The position numbers were made by a program, and so were the translations under genes. This document shows, piece by piece, positions 1 through 8,610 of a DNA stretch of 57,217 nt (position 1 is the first letter of the stretch; the number at the start of each line of letters is the position of its first letter). This DNA comes from Cyanobacteria bacterium UBA6984 (GTDB taxonomy: Bacteria > Cyanobacteriota > Vampirovibrionia > Gastranaerophilales > Gastranaerophilaceae): the NCBI GenBank assembly GCA_002450015.1, contig DJYG01000018.1, positions 1 through 57,217 of the forward strand. The letters are read 5' to 3'. The notes below the pieces were generated by a model that was not told the origin of the DNA, ran no database searches, and saw only the letters and a list, made by a program, of their open reading frames with translations.

Positions 1-277
1 AACATTAAATAAACACGAGGATATTAAGAGAGAGAGTATAAAACCTTGTTAATAAACCAATTTCAACATGCTGAAATTAATTTATATTCTATTTAATTTG
101 GAATTTATTATTTATTCCTTACTCTTATATAAAGTATTTTTCTGTTTAAAAATTGCCTTTCCCCATTTCATGCCTGTTTTGACCTATTCAAACAAGATTA
201 TTTAACCTCAATCATGCTTTTACATGACAAAAATTTTACTTTGTCTTATTATATTTTTAGGAAAAGAGGTTTAAATT
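1..277. other. Non-coding leader region upstream of glucokinase
   Basis: No supportable gene lies here. The stretch is AT-rich and holds small inverted repeats: AATTTCA/TGAAATT near 58-77, TCATG/CATGA near 213-228, and GACAAA/TTTGTC at 225-244. It also holds a 52-bp block at 128-179 that recurs in inverted orientation near the other end of the window. No convincing -35/-10 pair was found for the downstream gene. Confidence 0.6.
128..179 (+). repeat. 52-bp repeat, copy 1 (upstream of glk)
   Basis: Positions 128-179 match the reverse complement of 56805-56856 at 51 of 52 bases; the one difference is C against T in the pyrimidine run before CCATTTC. Similarity stops sharply at both ends. This copy ends about 100 bases before the glk start codon; the other copy ends about 110 bases before polA and points the same way relative to polA. 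It could be a regulatory leader, a promoter element, a small RNA or a short mobile repeat. The sequence does not decide which. Confidence 0.85.
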
Positions 278-1231
278 ATGGCAAAGAATAGAATTGGAAT
301 TGATATTGGCGGTACAAACATTAAAATTGCACTTGTTAGCAAAACCGGTGAAATTATTTATTCAAATTCAATACCTACTCGTTCGGAAATGGGTTATGAA
401 TATACAATCAATAATATAAAACAAGCTATATCAACTCTTATGGAAGAAACAAAATCTTCAAAAAATGATATTGATGGTATTGGTTTTGGATTTCCGGGTC
501 AGGTCGATTATAAAACAGGCGTTGTAAAAAATCTTCCAAATATTCCTGGATGGATTAATGTACCAATTGCCGAAATTATTGAAAAAGAATTTGGAATTAC
601 AACAAAAATTGATAATGATGTACGTTGTGCTGCACTCGGTGAACTTAATTATGGTGCAGGCAAAGGTTGCGAAAATTTAGTTTGTATAACGGTGGGTACA
701 GGTATCGGTTCTGGAATTATTTTAAACGGTAAATTAGTTAGAGGGGCAAGTAATGCTGCAGGTGAAATTGGTCATATAAAATTATTTGCACAAGGCGATA
801 AACTTTGTGGTTGCGGCGATTATGGATGTTTAGAAGCATACGTTTCAGGTCCATCTATTGTTGAAATGGCTAATGACTATATTAGAGGCGGAAAATCTAC
901 AAAATACAGAGAGATGGCTAATGGCGGAGAAATTACTCCTTTCATCGTTGCTCAAGCCGCCTTACAAGGTGATGTTGTCGCTAAGCGTATTTATACAATT
1001 ATGGGTGAATATCTAGGTACAGGTCTTGCAAGTGTCGTAAACTTATTAAATCCTGAAAAAATAATTATTGGCGGTGGTGTTGCAGGATGTGGAGATTTAT
1101 TATTAACACCTGTTAAAGAAACTCTTATGAAACGCGCAATGCAAATATCTGCAGAAGCCGTTCAAATTGTACCTGCACAACTTGGCAATACCGCAGGAGT
1201 TATTGGTTCAAGTTTACTTGTAGAATCATAA
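278..1231 (+). CDS. glk: ROK-family glucokinase
   Basis: ATP-dependent phosphorylation of glucose to glucose 6-phosphate in the cytoplasm, feeding glycolysis. The N-terminus has the ROK phosphate-binding motif (IGIDIGGTNIK, residues 6-16). The middle carries the catalytic Asp in KIDNDVRCAALGE (about 110-122), and the Cys-rich ROK zinc motif follows as CGCGDYGCLEAY (about 176-187). The 317-residue length is normal for the family. The ATG at 278 follows an AAGAGG ribosome-binding site. It is first of a likely operon with holA, which starts 2 bases after its stop. Preference for glucose over another hexose is inferred from family resemblance. Confidence 0.88.
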   Translation: MAKNRIGIDIGGTNIKIALVSKTGEIIYSNSIPTRSEMGYEYTINNIKQAISTLMEETKSSKNDIDGIGFGFPGQVDYKTGVVKNLPNIPGWINVPIAEIIEKEFGITTKIDNDVRCAALGELNYGAGKGCENLVCITVGTGIGSGIILNGKLVRGASNAAGEIGHIKLFAQGDKLCGCGDYGCLEAYVSGPSIVEMANDYIRGGKSTKYREMANGGEITPFIVAQAALQGDVVAKRIYTIMGEYLGTGLASVVNLLNPEKIIIGGGVAGCGDLLLTPVKETLMKRAMQISAEAVQIVPAQLGNTAGVIGSSLLVES

Positions 1232-1233
1232 AT

Positions 1234-2232
1234 ATGGCTGTTTATTTCTTTTATGGTGATGAAGATTATAATATAGAGCAAGCTATTGACAAACTAAAAC
1301 AAGGGCTTGATAAAAATTTTGCTGCAATGAATTTTAGGATATTTGATAATCCTACATATACAGATTTAATTGATGCTATTCGAGCACAAGGTATGATGTT
1401 TGGTAAAATGCTTACTGTAATAAACTGCAAAAATTATTTTGGCAAATCTTCAGATAAAAAAGACGTAAGTAATGATTCAAAAAGTTTATTTAATGATAAT
1501 CAACTTAAAGAAATAGAATTGTCACTTGAAAATTGTGCAAATAATTCGGATATTGTTTTTGTTGCAATTTTACCTCGGAATGAAAATAAAAAAATAGATT
1601 CAAGAAAAAAATTATTCAAAATTCTTTCAAAATTTAATGCACAAGAATTTCCAACATTTAAATTAAATTATTACGGGAAAAAAGATTTTTCAAATTGGAT
1701 AAAAAAACAAGCAAAAAGTAAAAATATAAATGTTGGTCAAGATGTTATTGATATTTTGATTGAACAAATAGGTAATAATTTGCGTGAAATTGATATGGAA
1801 TTAGAAAAATTGAAACTTATAGCCTATCCAGAAAAAACAATAACAGCAAAAATGGTTAAAGAAATTTGCATATCGAATGAAGATTTATTCAATTTTACTG
1901 AACTTATTATGTCACAAAATTATGACAAAGCTCTTATCGAGTATAAAAAATTGTTGGATAAAAAGCACCCTCTAGAAATTTTATCGGCAACACAAACTAT
2001 TTTGAGAAAAAGAATTTTACTAAAATTGAATGTTAATAAACCAATTAATGAGATTATGACTATAACAGGTATGTCTGAAACACAAATTCAGGCAATATTA
2101 AGAAACTCTACGAAACAAACATTAAAGTCTTTAGTAAATTTAAAAAAGCAATTAACAGAAGCAGAGTATCGTATAAAATCCGGAATATCAACAAACGCTG
2201 AAAGTGAGGTGCAAGATGCACTTATCAGATAA
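1234..2232 (+). CDS. holA: DNA polymerase III subunit delta (clamp loader)
   Basis: Delta opens the beta sliding clamp inside the clamp-loader complex. The start MAVYFFYGDEDY matches the HolA N-terminus, where the degenerate nucleotide-binding fold begins with a YGDE-type motif. The C-terminal half is helical and typical of the clamp-loader collar (about residues 210-332). At 332 residues the length is standard. It starts 2 bases after glk and overlaps holB by 17 bases, so the three are probably co-transcribed. Next to holB this gives two clamp-loader subunits side by side, which supports both calls. Confidence 0.85.
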   Translation: MAVYFFYGDEDYNIEQAIDKLKQGLDKNFAAMNFRIFDNPTYTDLIDAIRAQGMMFGKMLTVINCKNYFGKSSDKKDVSNDSKSLFNDNQLKEIELSLENCANNSDIVFVAILPRNENKKIDSRKKLFKILSKFNAQEFPTFKLNYYGKKDFSNWIKKQAKSKNINVGQDVIDILIEQIGNNLREIDMELEKLKLIAYPEKTITAKMVKEICISNEDLFNFTELIMSQNYDKALIEYKKLLDKKHPLEILSATQTILRKRILLKLNVNKPINEIMTITGMSETQIQAILRNSTKQTLKSLVNLKKQLTEAEYRIKSGISTNAESEVQDALIR

Positions 2233-3067
2233 ATATCCGTTTCTTATAAAATATTTTGAAAGTGGGATTAAAAACCCTGAAAAATCTATTGCACATAGTA
2301 TTCTTTTTTATGGTAATGATATTAATGCTCAGTATAAACTTGCAATATACATTTCCAGATTGTTAAATTGCAAACAAGACAAAAATTTTGACTGTAATTG
2401 TTTAAATTGTAACTGGATTAATAATGGCGAACATCCCGCCGTTTTAACGATTTCACGTAAGGATAACAAACCTGATGATGATGAGTCAAAAACCGTAATT
2501 TCACTAAAACAAGCGGCAAAAATTAAACAATCACTTCTAAATTCCTCTGATTTTCATCGTGTTTTTATATTTTGTGATAGAGATGATGATAATAATATTT
2601 TAGGATTAAACAGACTTAATTTTCAAGAAGAAACTGCAAATGCGCTTTTAAAAACTATTGAAGAGCCTCCTAAAAACACGACTTTTTTCTTTTTGACAAG
2701 AGATAAGAATGATTTAATTTCTACAATAATATCTCGTTCTCAATGTTTTTTTGTTCCTTCTTACGAAAATGAAATTATTGATTGGACACCAATAAAAGAT
2801 ATTTTCGAAAATTATTTTGAATTTGAAAGAAAAGATGTTTTTAATGTTGCTTGTTCTTTAAACAATTTATCTAAAAATAGCATTGAAACCCTTGAACAAA
2901 TTCAAAGTTATATTTTATCACTTATGAAAAGCAATTATAATAACAAACCGTTTTTAGTCAAACTTTTACATGATATTGAAGCTGTGGAATATACAAAAAA
3001 ACAAATTATATCAAAAGTAACACCCTTAAATGCTTTCGAAAATTTATGCATTGACATTATCAAGTAA
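2216..3067 (+). CDS. holB: DNA polymerase III subunit delta' (clamp loader)
   Basis: Delta' is the stator of the clamp loader. The protein has a SILFYGND-type degenerate P-loop region, a zinc cluster CNCLNC near residues 59-64, NALLKTIEEPP (about 142-152) and ISRSQ in sensor-like positions, all characteristic of HolB/DnaX-type ATPases. I place the start at ATG 2216, because GAGGTG lies 5 bases upstream; a GTG at 2204 would add four residues but has no better ribosome-binding site. It overlaps the end of holA, and its last 24 bases overlap the convergent yqeK gene on the other strand. Confidence 0.82.
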   Translation: MHLSDKYPFLIKYFESGIKNPEKSIAHSILFYGNDINAQYKLAIYISRLLNCKQDKNFDCNCLNCNWINNGEHPAVLTISRKDNKPDDDESKTVISLKQAAKIKQSLLNSSDFHRVFIFCDRDDDNNILGLNRLNFQEETANALLKTIEEPPKNTTFFFLTRDKNDLISTIISRSQCFFVPSYENEIIDWTPIKDIFENYFEFERKDVFNVACSLNNLSKNSIETLEQIQSYILSLMKSNYNNKPFLVKLLHDIEAVEYTKKQIISKVTPLNAFENLCIDIIK

Positions 3068-3622
3068 CTCATTATAAATTTTTATCGTTGTCAGACAGAT
3101 TTTTAATTTTCTGTCAACTAAGCTTTTTATTGTATATTCATAGCATTCCAAAAGAGCTTTGTTTAAGCCGTTTTTTTCTTCCAAAACCTCTAAAATATGA
3201 TTACGCCAAGATTTATCACGTGTATTGGGTTCAATTTTATCCGCAAGAAATATTATTTTTTCAAAATCTGTCATATCTTCTCTGCCAACAGTATGACAAT
3301 ATATTGAATTTAATATTTCCCTATCACATACATCAAACATTTCTTTTGCTAAATATGCTCCGGCAGGTGAGTGATATGTTTTAGGATTTAGTAATTCTTC
3401 CATATTACAATGCATTTTATCGGTCAATATTTCTCGTAAAATTTCATTATCATAACATTTCGCACAATCATGCAATAAACCTGCTAAATAAGCTTTTTTT
3501 TCATCTAAATTATATTTTTTTGCTAAATCTTTTGCACAATCTGCAACACCCAATGTATGATAAAATCTTTCTTTATCAAGATTTTCTTCAAGCCATTTTT
3601 TTATTTCGTCAATTGTTTTCAT
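3044..3622 (-). CDS. yqeK: HD-domain Ap4A hydrolase, YqeK family
   Basis: A 192-residue HD-domain protein. The metal-binding His residues are visible in FYHTLGVADCA (about 20-30), LLHDCAK (about 49-55) and the later YHSPAGAYLA (about 82-91) and YCHTVGR (about 107-113). This pattern is that of YqeK, which splits diadenosine tetraphosphate symmetrically. It overlaps the upstream nadD by 14 bases, and the nadD-yqeK pairing is a common conserved order. Its 3' end overlaps holB on the opposite strand by 24 bases. Confidence 0.83.
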   Translation of the reverse strand: MKTIDEIKKWLEENLDKERFYHTLGVADCAKDLAKKYNLDEKKAYLAGLLHDCAKCYDNEILREILTDKMHCNMEELLNPKTYHSPAGAYLAKEMFDVCDREILNSIYCHTVGREDMTDFEKIIFLADKIEPNTRDKSWRNHILEVLEEKNGLNKALLECYEYTIKSLVDRKLKICLTTIKIYNELLDNVNA

Positions 3623-4211
3623 TTTTATATAGTCCGTTTCTTATTATATAATTTTCTACTTTTTCAGGTAATAAGTTTGATATAGATTGATTATTTTTTA
3701 TATAATTCCTTATGTTTGTTGAAGAGATATTCACAAAAGGCATTTTGGTAAATTTAAAGTTGTAACCTTTTTCTCTTAATATTTCAAAATCTTCAGATTT
3801 AAAATCATTTTCTCGCACAAATACTATAAATTCAACTAAATTCTTTAGCTCTTCAGCTCTGTACCAGTGTTCAATATTTCTAAAGGCATCAGTGCCTATA
3901 ATAAAATTAATTTTGTTATCTATATCATTATAAAGTTCATATAATTTTTTAATTGTATTATATGTATATGAATTTTGTTCAGATTTAAATTCTATATCAC
4001 TGACTTTAAAAGAAGAATAATCCTCCAAAGCTAATTTAACCATATTAAAACGATGGTTAGCAAGAATTTTATCAATATTTTTATGAGGCGGAATATACGA
4101 AGGTATAAATAATATCAAATCAAAATCAAAATTTGATTTAACATAATTAGCTACGGCTATATGTGCATTATGAATAGGATTAAAAGTTCCGCAATATAAG
4201 CATAGTTTCAT
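3609..4211 (-). CDS. nadD: Nicotinate-nucleotide adenylyltransferase
   Basis: Transfers AMP from ATP to nicotinate mononucleotide to make deamido-NAD in NAD synthesis. The start MKLCLYCGTFNPIHNAH shows the GxFxPxHxxH nucleotidyltransferase signature (residues 8-17), and the C-terminal ISSTNIRNYI (about 162-171) is the matching ISST-x-IR motif. The 200-residue length is typical. ATG 4211 follows a strong AGGAAGG site. It leads a two-gene operon with yqeK. A terminator serving the gene upstream on this strand lies just before it, so nadD probably has its own promoter. Confidence 0.88.
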   Translation of the reverse strand: MKLCLYCGTFNPIHNAHIAVANYVKSNFDFDLILFIPSYIPPHKNIDKILANHRFNMVKLALEDYSSFKVSDIEFKSEQNSYTYNTIKKLYELYNDIDNKINFIIGTDAFRNIEHWYRAEELKNLVEFIVFVRENDFKSEDFEILREKGYNFKFTKMPFVNISSTNIRNYIKNNQSISNLLPEKVENYIIRNGLYKNENN

Positions 4212-4241
4212 TTTATATACCTTCCTAATATATTTTAATAC

Positions 4242-4272
4242 AAAAAAGAGTCGAATTACTTCAACTCTTTTA
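4242..4272 (-). terminator. Intrinsic terminator after the bamA-to-malQ run
   Basis: On the minus strand AAAAGAGT and ACTCTTTT pair around a loop of about ten bases and are followed by a run of T. It lies about 60 bases beyond the stop of the GH77 gene and before nadD. Confidence 0.75.
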
Positions 4273-4329
4273 ACTTTATTTAATTATGATGCAGAAACTA
4301 TTTGTTTATATTTTTCCGCTTAATTAAGA

Positions 4330-6594
4330 CTATGCAACAATATTATTTGCTTGTTTTTTAGCTTGAATTTTATTTTTAATTTTATTAACTAAATTCAAAA
4401 TGACTGTTGCTACAACTGCTGCACCTAAAAGGGAAGCGGTTGAGTTTGAAGAAGATTTTGATTTTTTATTGTCAGCCTTTTCTTCAGATTTTACTTCTAT
4501 TTTTTCAGATGAAACTTTAACACTATCAGATTTTTTTTCTAATTCTGTTTTAACTTCACCTACACTATCTTGTTTTTTTGCAGTTATTTCGCCTTTATTT
4601 TTTTTTGACTCTGATACAGCTTTATCTTCAGATATTTCTTCTTTTTCCTTCAAAACTGCTGTAAATTTATCAAGAGTTGAAATAAGCGGATTTAACTTGT
4701 TGCTTAGCTGATTTCTTAAGTTATCTGCGTTATGCGGATTTTTTGCAACTTCCATCTGAGCTTTTGCTTTTACAGCTTGTGATAAAATTTCAGGCATATT
4801 TAGTGCAAAACTGTTTTTGTCTTGTAATGCTCTGTAATAATCGTTTTCAAAATCGTTGTCAACACGCAGTTTCCAGTTTTCCGGATGGTCTTGACCACCT
4901 CGATTATAAGTTTTATTTATTCCGAAGAAGTCAACAAACATCATTTGAAGATTTTTTGAACTTCTAAATAATTCTGTAAATTTAGCTTTAACATGTTCTT
5001 GTGGACTGTTAATAATTTTATTTTTGTATTCAGCACGTTCTTTACCTTTTATTGGATCAGGATTTAAATATCCTGAAAGGTAATCTACATTCCAAGAGTC
5101 AGAATATCTTGTTCCGTCCCTTTTAATCATTTCACTTGCCGGTGTTGAATCATGAGAGCCTACAAGAGTCCAGTTGTCTTGAGGAGTATTTTCCGCTCTG
5201 CGCCATTCTGTTTGTGTAATACCAGGAAGATGTTCTTGACCGTGATATATATCATTAAATGTTGGAGTTGTAGAGCATAAATCTTCCCATACAGCTTCAT
5301 TTTTATCTGCGCCATATTCTTTAAATGTAGGAAGAACTATTTTACTTAAAACTTTTTTGAAATTACCCTGAGGGTCAACTTCCGGCATGTATGAAACATT
5401 ATTTGCCCATAATCTGTCACGTCTTACTTCGCCATTTTGTCCTTTAACAACAGAATCTTCTTTATATACATACGGATCAACAAGTCCAAGAGCGTGGTCT
5501 ATTCTTACGTTATCGTAATTTTTTAAAGAATATGCAATTTTTTCTTTTAATAATTTACCGCTTTCGCCTAATTTACCGTCTTGTTCAAATAATTTTTTAG
5601 GATCTAATACCGGAATACCCCAAGTTTGAGGACCATTATTAACACCACCAAATGGGCAGCCCAACTTCCAACCTTTTAAGAATGCACCTTGATTAGCCCA
5701 TACATCACTTTGGTTAAAACCTACAAGCAAATCACCTATATAATTAAATCCTATTTCTTTTCTTTTATTGTTGCTTTCTTTTAATTGTTTGTCGGCAATG
5801 AACTGTACAAAAGAATTTTCATCAACTTCTTTGCCATATTTATTCATTAATTCGGCATGGCGTTCTTTTGCTTTTGCATCTCCGGCTTTTAAATTTTGCG
5901 GTAAATTCTTATCAGTTTCATTCCATTTTTCAAAATCATCTGAACCGTTTACTTTTGAAAGAACTTTAAATAAACCGTCATTTTCTACCCAATTTTTATT
6001 TTCTTTTTTGAAAGCTTCAAATTCTTTATTTAATTTTAAAGCATCTTTATCTTTTGCTTCAACTTTTGTCCTAAATGTTGAATAAGCTTCTTTTGTTGCT
6101 TTTTCATATCCAGCAAAAGCTTTATCAAAATTTGTATAGTTGTAATTTTTTTCTTTTGAATCTTTATTTTGAACTGTTAATTCATTATATGTTTTATCGC
6201 TCAAAATGTTTGCATATTTTTTTGTTTTTAACGCTTCTAAATCAATAAACAATTCATTTTTAGCGAATACTTTTGAAATATATGGCGAGTTGTCTTTTTT
6301 ACCGATTGTTCCGCCAGGTCCTAGTTGAACAGCATTAAAGCCGTTTAATTTTAAGAAATCAACAAATTTGTCTGCGCCTTTTGAATAAGGTGAACCGATT
6401 GAAGTATCACGCTTGTCTGATGGAAAACTTGAGCCGTGAACTATCATTGACAAATTTTTCACTTCTAAATAATCCAAAGCGTCATGGATTGCTTTAGAGT
6501 ATTCAGGTTTTTCTTCTTCCTTCAATTTTCTGCCGAAACCGACATTGTTTGTGTAATTTGGTCTGATTGGATTTGTTATTGCATGTATTTTCAT
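4330..6594 (-). CDS. malQ: GH77 4-alpha-glucanotransferase with C-terminal membrane tail
   Basis: Disproportionates alpha-1,4-glucans (amylomaltase). Numbered from this start, the nucleophile Asp lies in VRIDHALG (about 366), the acid/base Glu in VWEDLC (about 437) and the third Asp in GSHDST (about 482). The substrate-site segments DLLVGFNQSDVWAN and GPQTWGIPVLDP also fit GH77. It is about 250 residues longer than usual. The extra parts are a charged helical insert (about 120-280), a Lys/Glu/Ser-rich linker (about 640-705) and a hydrophobic helix ASLLGAAVVATVILNLVN near the C-terminus followed by lysines, so the enzyme looks membrane-tethered. The start is ATG 6594; TTG 6600 is possible. No clear ribosome-binding site is visible. 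It starts 35 bases after the FlhA-like gene. Confidence 0.82.
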   Translation of the reverse strand: MKIHAITNPIRPNYTNNVGFGRKLKEEEKPEYSKAIHDALDYLEVKNLSMIVHGSSFPSDKRDTSIGSPYSKGADKFVDFLKLNGFNAVQLGPGGTIGKKDNSPYISKVFAKNELFIDLEALKTKKYANILSDKTYNELTVQNKDSKEKNYNYTNFDKAFAGYEKATKEAYSTFRTKVEAKDKDALKLNKEFEAFKKENKNWVENDGLFKVLSKVNGSDDFEKWNETDKNLPQNLKAGDAKAKERHAELMNKYGKEVDENSFVQFIADKQLKESNNKRKEIGFNYIGDLLVGFNQSDVWANQGAFLKGWKLGCPFGGVNNGPQTWGIPVLDPKKLFEQDGKLGESGKLLKEKIAYSLKNYDNVRIDHALGLVDPYVYKEDSVVKGQNGEVRRDRLWANNVSYMPEVDPQGNFKKVLSKIVLPTFKEYGADKNEAVWEDLCSTTPTFNDIYHGQEHLPGITQTEWRRAENTPQDNWTLVGSHDSTPASEMIKRDGTRYSDSWNVDYLSGYLNPDPIKGKERAEYKNKIINSPQEHVKAKFTELFRSSKNLQMMFVDFFGINKTYNRGGQDHPENWKLRVDNDFENDYYRALQDKNSFALNMPEILSQAVKAKAQMEVAKNPHNADNLRNQLSNKLNPLISTLDKFTAVLKEKEEISEDKAVSESKKNKGEITAKKQDSVGEVKTELEKKSDSVKVSSEKIEVKSEEKADNKKSKSSSNSTASLLGAAVVATVILNLVNKIKNKIQAKKQANNIVA

Positions 6595-6629
6595 ATTCAA
6601 TTTAAGTAGCGTGAAAATTTTTTTTGCTA

Positions 6630-8093
6630 CTATACCTCCCCAATTATTTCAAAATTGTAATAATTTGTTACTTCTTCTTGAGCCAAAACCGTCAAATCGT
6701 TGATATATTGCGATAAAACAACAAAAGTCATGTGGCGGATTTCAATTGGCACTACAAGTATAATATTTTCTATTCCATTTTCTTTTGCAAATTTTAAAAG
6801 CTTCAGGGCTACTCTTTCGACAGTATTGCCATCAACTTTAACAATATTATCCATATCATCAGTGCCATCAAATAAATCTGATATTGTTTTTTCTTTTAAT
6901 TCCAAACCTTGTATTGTTCCTTCAATATTAGCATAACGGCTTGCAATATATCTTGAAAGTGAAAATCTTATTTTATCTAACAAAGCATCTTTGCTTGCTT
7001 CATCTGAAAAATCATTAATTTTTTCAAAAACATAAACGATATCTTTTATAGAAACACGTTCTCGGATTAGATTTACAAGAATATATCTCAGTTCTGCAAT
7101 TGAAATAAAATCTGGGATAATATTATCAACAAGATATGGATTTTTTTGAGAAACAATTTCTACATACTTATTAACATCATCATAATCCAATAATTCTTCA
7201 ATATATTTGATGGCAACAAATTCAACTGCTCTTGCAATATATTCTGAAGGAGTCATGCCTTTTTGCCAAAAATCTTTTGTTTTTTCTTCAGGAATCCATA
7301 CGACTTTTTTTCCGTTAATTACATCATAATCAGTGTGATAGTCTTTCTTTTTACCTTTATAGTTTATATCTTCTTGGAAAAACATTACATGTTGCGGATA
7401 AACAAAAGAATTTAAAACGCTTAAGCCTCTGATATTTATAGAAAATTCATAAGGTGCAAGCATTTCATCATCTCTAAATATAATTTTTGGAATTACATAA
7501 CCTAAATCATCAGCTATTTTTTGTCGTGTTTTTACTGTTTCACTCAACAAATCAGTTTCATTATCAGGGGATACAAACTCTAAAATTTGTTCACTTAAAT
7601 GAATTGAGAATTTTTCTAACTGCAAAGTTGAAAACATTGCATCAGGAGAAATTGCTTTAATTAAATTTTGCTGTAAATTTTCTAATTCTTTAAGTCCTGC
7701 CGACATTTTATCATTCAAATTTTTACGTTGTTGTGTTCCTGCTTCTTCTTTTTCAAGCATGCCTTTTACTTTGGCAATTTTTTTCTTTTGTTCTCTTATT
7801 TTTGCCTGAATATCTTTGCATGTTTCGTATGGCGAAAGCTTTGCCGACAACATTTTTTCCATTTTACTTTTAAATGCCGTAATATTTACTACATCATCAA
7901 ATGTGTTTTCACTATCTGCTTCTTTTACGAATATGCAGTTATATTGAAAACCTTCATCAGTTTCAACTTCGCTCATACTGTACAAATCCCACCCGTCTTC
8001 TGACATTTCGTTCAGTAAATTTTGTAATGGAAGTGTACTTTCACTTGGAACAGTTTTTATAACGTACTGTAATTTTGAATTTTTATTTGTCAT
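6630..8093 (-). CDS. Soluble FlhA/SctV cytosolic-domain protein with DUF4177-like N-terminus
   Basis: This 487-residue protein has three parts. Residues about 7-60 look like a DUF4177-type fold (YVIK...LLNEMSEDGWDLYSM). Residues about 75-150 are a charged coiled coil. Residues about 185-487 align with the cytoplasmic domain of the type III export-gate protein FlhA/SctV: KIADDLGYVIPKIIFRD, then VVWIPEE (about 264-270), NPYLVDNIIPDFISIAELRYILVNL (two segments, about 318-342), RVSIKDI, and a last subdomain with VVPIEIRHMTFVVL. The FlhA membrane domain and its FHIPEP signature are absent and no signal peptide is visible, so it should be cytosolic. It sits 38 bases after the skp-like gene. The function is unknown; homology to the FlhA cytosolic domain is the firm part. 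Confidence 0.78.
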   Translation of the reverse strand: MTNKNSKLQYVIKTVPSESTLPLQNLLNEMSEDGWDLYSMSEVETDEGFQYNCIFVKEADSENTFDDVVNITAFKSKMEKMLSAKLSPYETCKDIQAKIREQKKKIAKVKGMLEKEEAGTQQRKNLNDKMSAGLKELENLQQNLIKAISPDAMFSTLQLEKFSIHLSEQILEFVSPDNETDLLSETVKTRQKIADDLGYVIPKIIFRDDEMLAPYEFSINIRGLSVLNSFVYPQHVMFFQEDINYKGKKKDYHTDYDVINGKKVVWIPEEKTKDFWQKGMTPSEYIARAVEFVAIKYIEELLDYDDVNKYVEIVSQKNPYLVDNIIPDFISIAELRYILVNLIRERVSIKDIVYVFEKINDFSDEASKDALLDKIRFSLSRYIASRYANIEGTIQGLELKEKTISDLFDGTDDMDNIVKVDGNTVERVALKLLKFAKENGIENIILVVPIEIRHMTFVVLSQYINDLTVLAQEEVTNYYNFEIIGEV

Positions 8094-8131
8094 TGTTTTA
8101 TCCTTACCAATATCATCTATAATACAAATTA

Positions 8132-8587
8132 CTACTTTCCAGTTTTTAATTTTGAAATAACCAAATCTGTAACATCAAGTCCGCCAACGAAAATTACTCT
8201 GTAATCAAAGATTGCATCAAGTTTTTGTTCAACTAAAACTTGTTTTGCTGCCTCTTGAATTTTATTATATACTTCTTCTTCTTTTTTTAGCTTAAATGTT
8301 ACATAAGCAGATTGTTTTGCTTCAAATTCCTTTTTTGTTTTTTCTTCAAAATTTTGTTTCTTTAATGGCGTATCCAAAGCTTTATATTGCTTTTCTTTAT
8401 CAACTAAAAATTGTTGCAATTCCAAGCCTTTAGCGTCAACTTCTTTTGCTGCGGTTTGAGCAAAAGCATAATTATCTTGAACTTTTTTATAATCAATAAA
8501 ACCAACACCTTCAGCAAAAGCCTGAGCATTAATTGACAAAATAATTGCGCTGACAACAGCAAGTATAGCATTTTTTAAGTTTTTCAT
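8132..8587 (-). CDS. OmpH/Skp-like periplasmic chaperone
   Basis: A 151-residue protein with a signal peptide (MKNLKNAILAVVSAIILSINA...AFA, cleavage near residue 25). The mature part begins VGFIDYKKVQDNYAFAQTA, the usual Skp/OmpH opening. A long charged helix follows (about 45-115), fitting the tentacles of the Skp trimer that carry unfolded outer-membrane proteins. It lies 23 bases after bamA, the classic bamA-skp order. A ribosome-binding site (AGGAGGT type) precedes the ATG. Confidence 0.82.
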   Translation of the reverse strand: MKNLKNAILAVVSAIILSINAQAFAEGVGFIDYKKVQDNYAFAQTAAKEVDAKGLELQQFLVDKEKQYKALDTPLKKQNFEEKTKKEFEAKQSAYVTFKLKKEEEVYNKIQEAAKQVLVEQKLDAIFDYRVIFVGGLDVTDLVISKLKTGK

Positions 8588-8610
8588 TTGACCTCCTTTT
8601 ATAAAAAACG

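Noticed and set aside
3044..3067. Overlap of holB and yqeK 3' ends as a possible frameshift or misassembly
   Set aside because: Both proteins have normal C-termini and length; convergent overlaps also occur at 53459-53462, so it fits compact gene packing.
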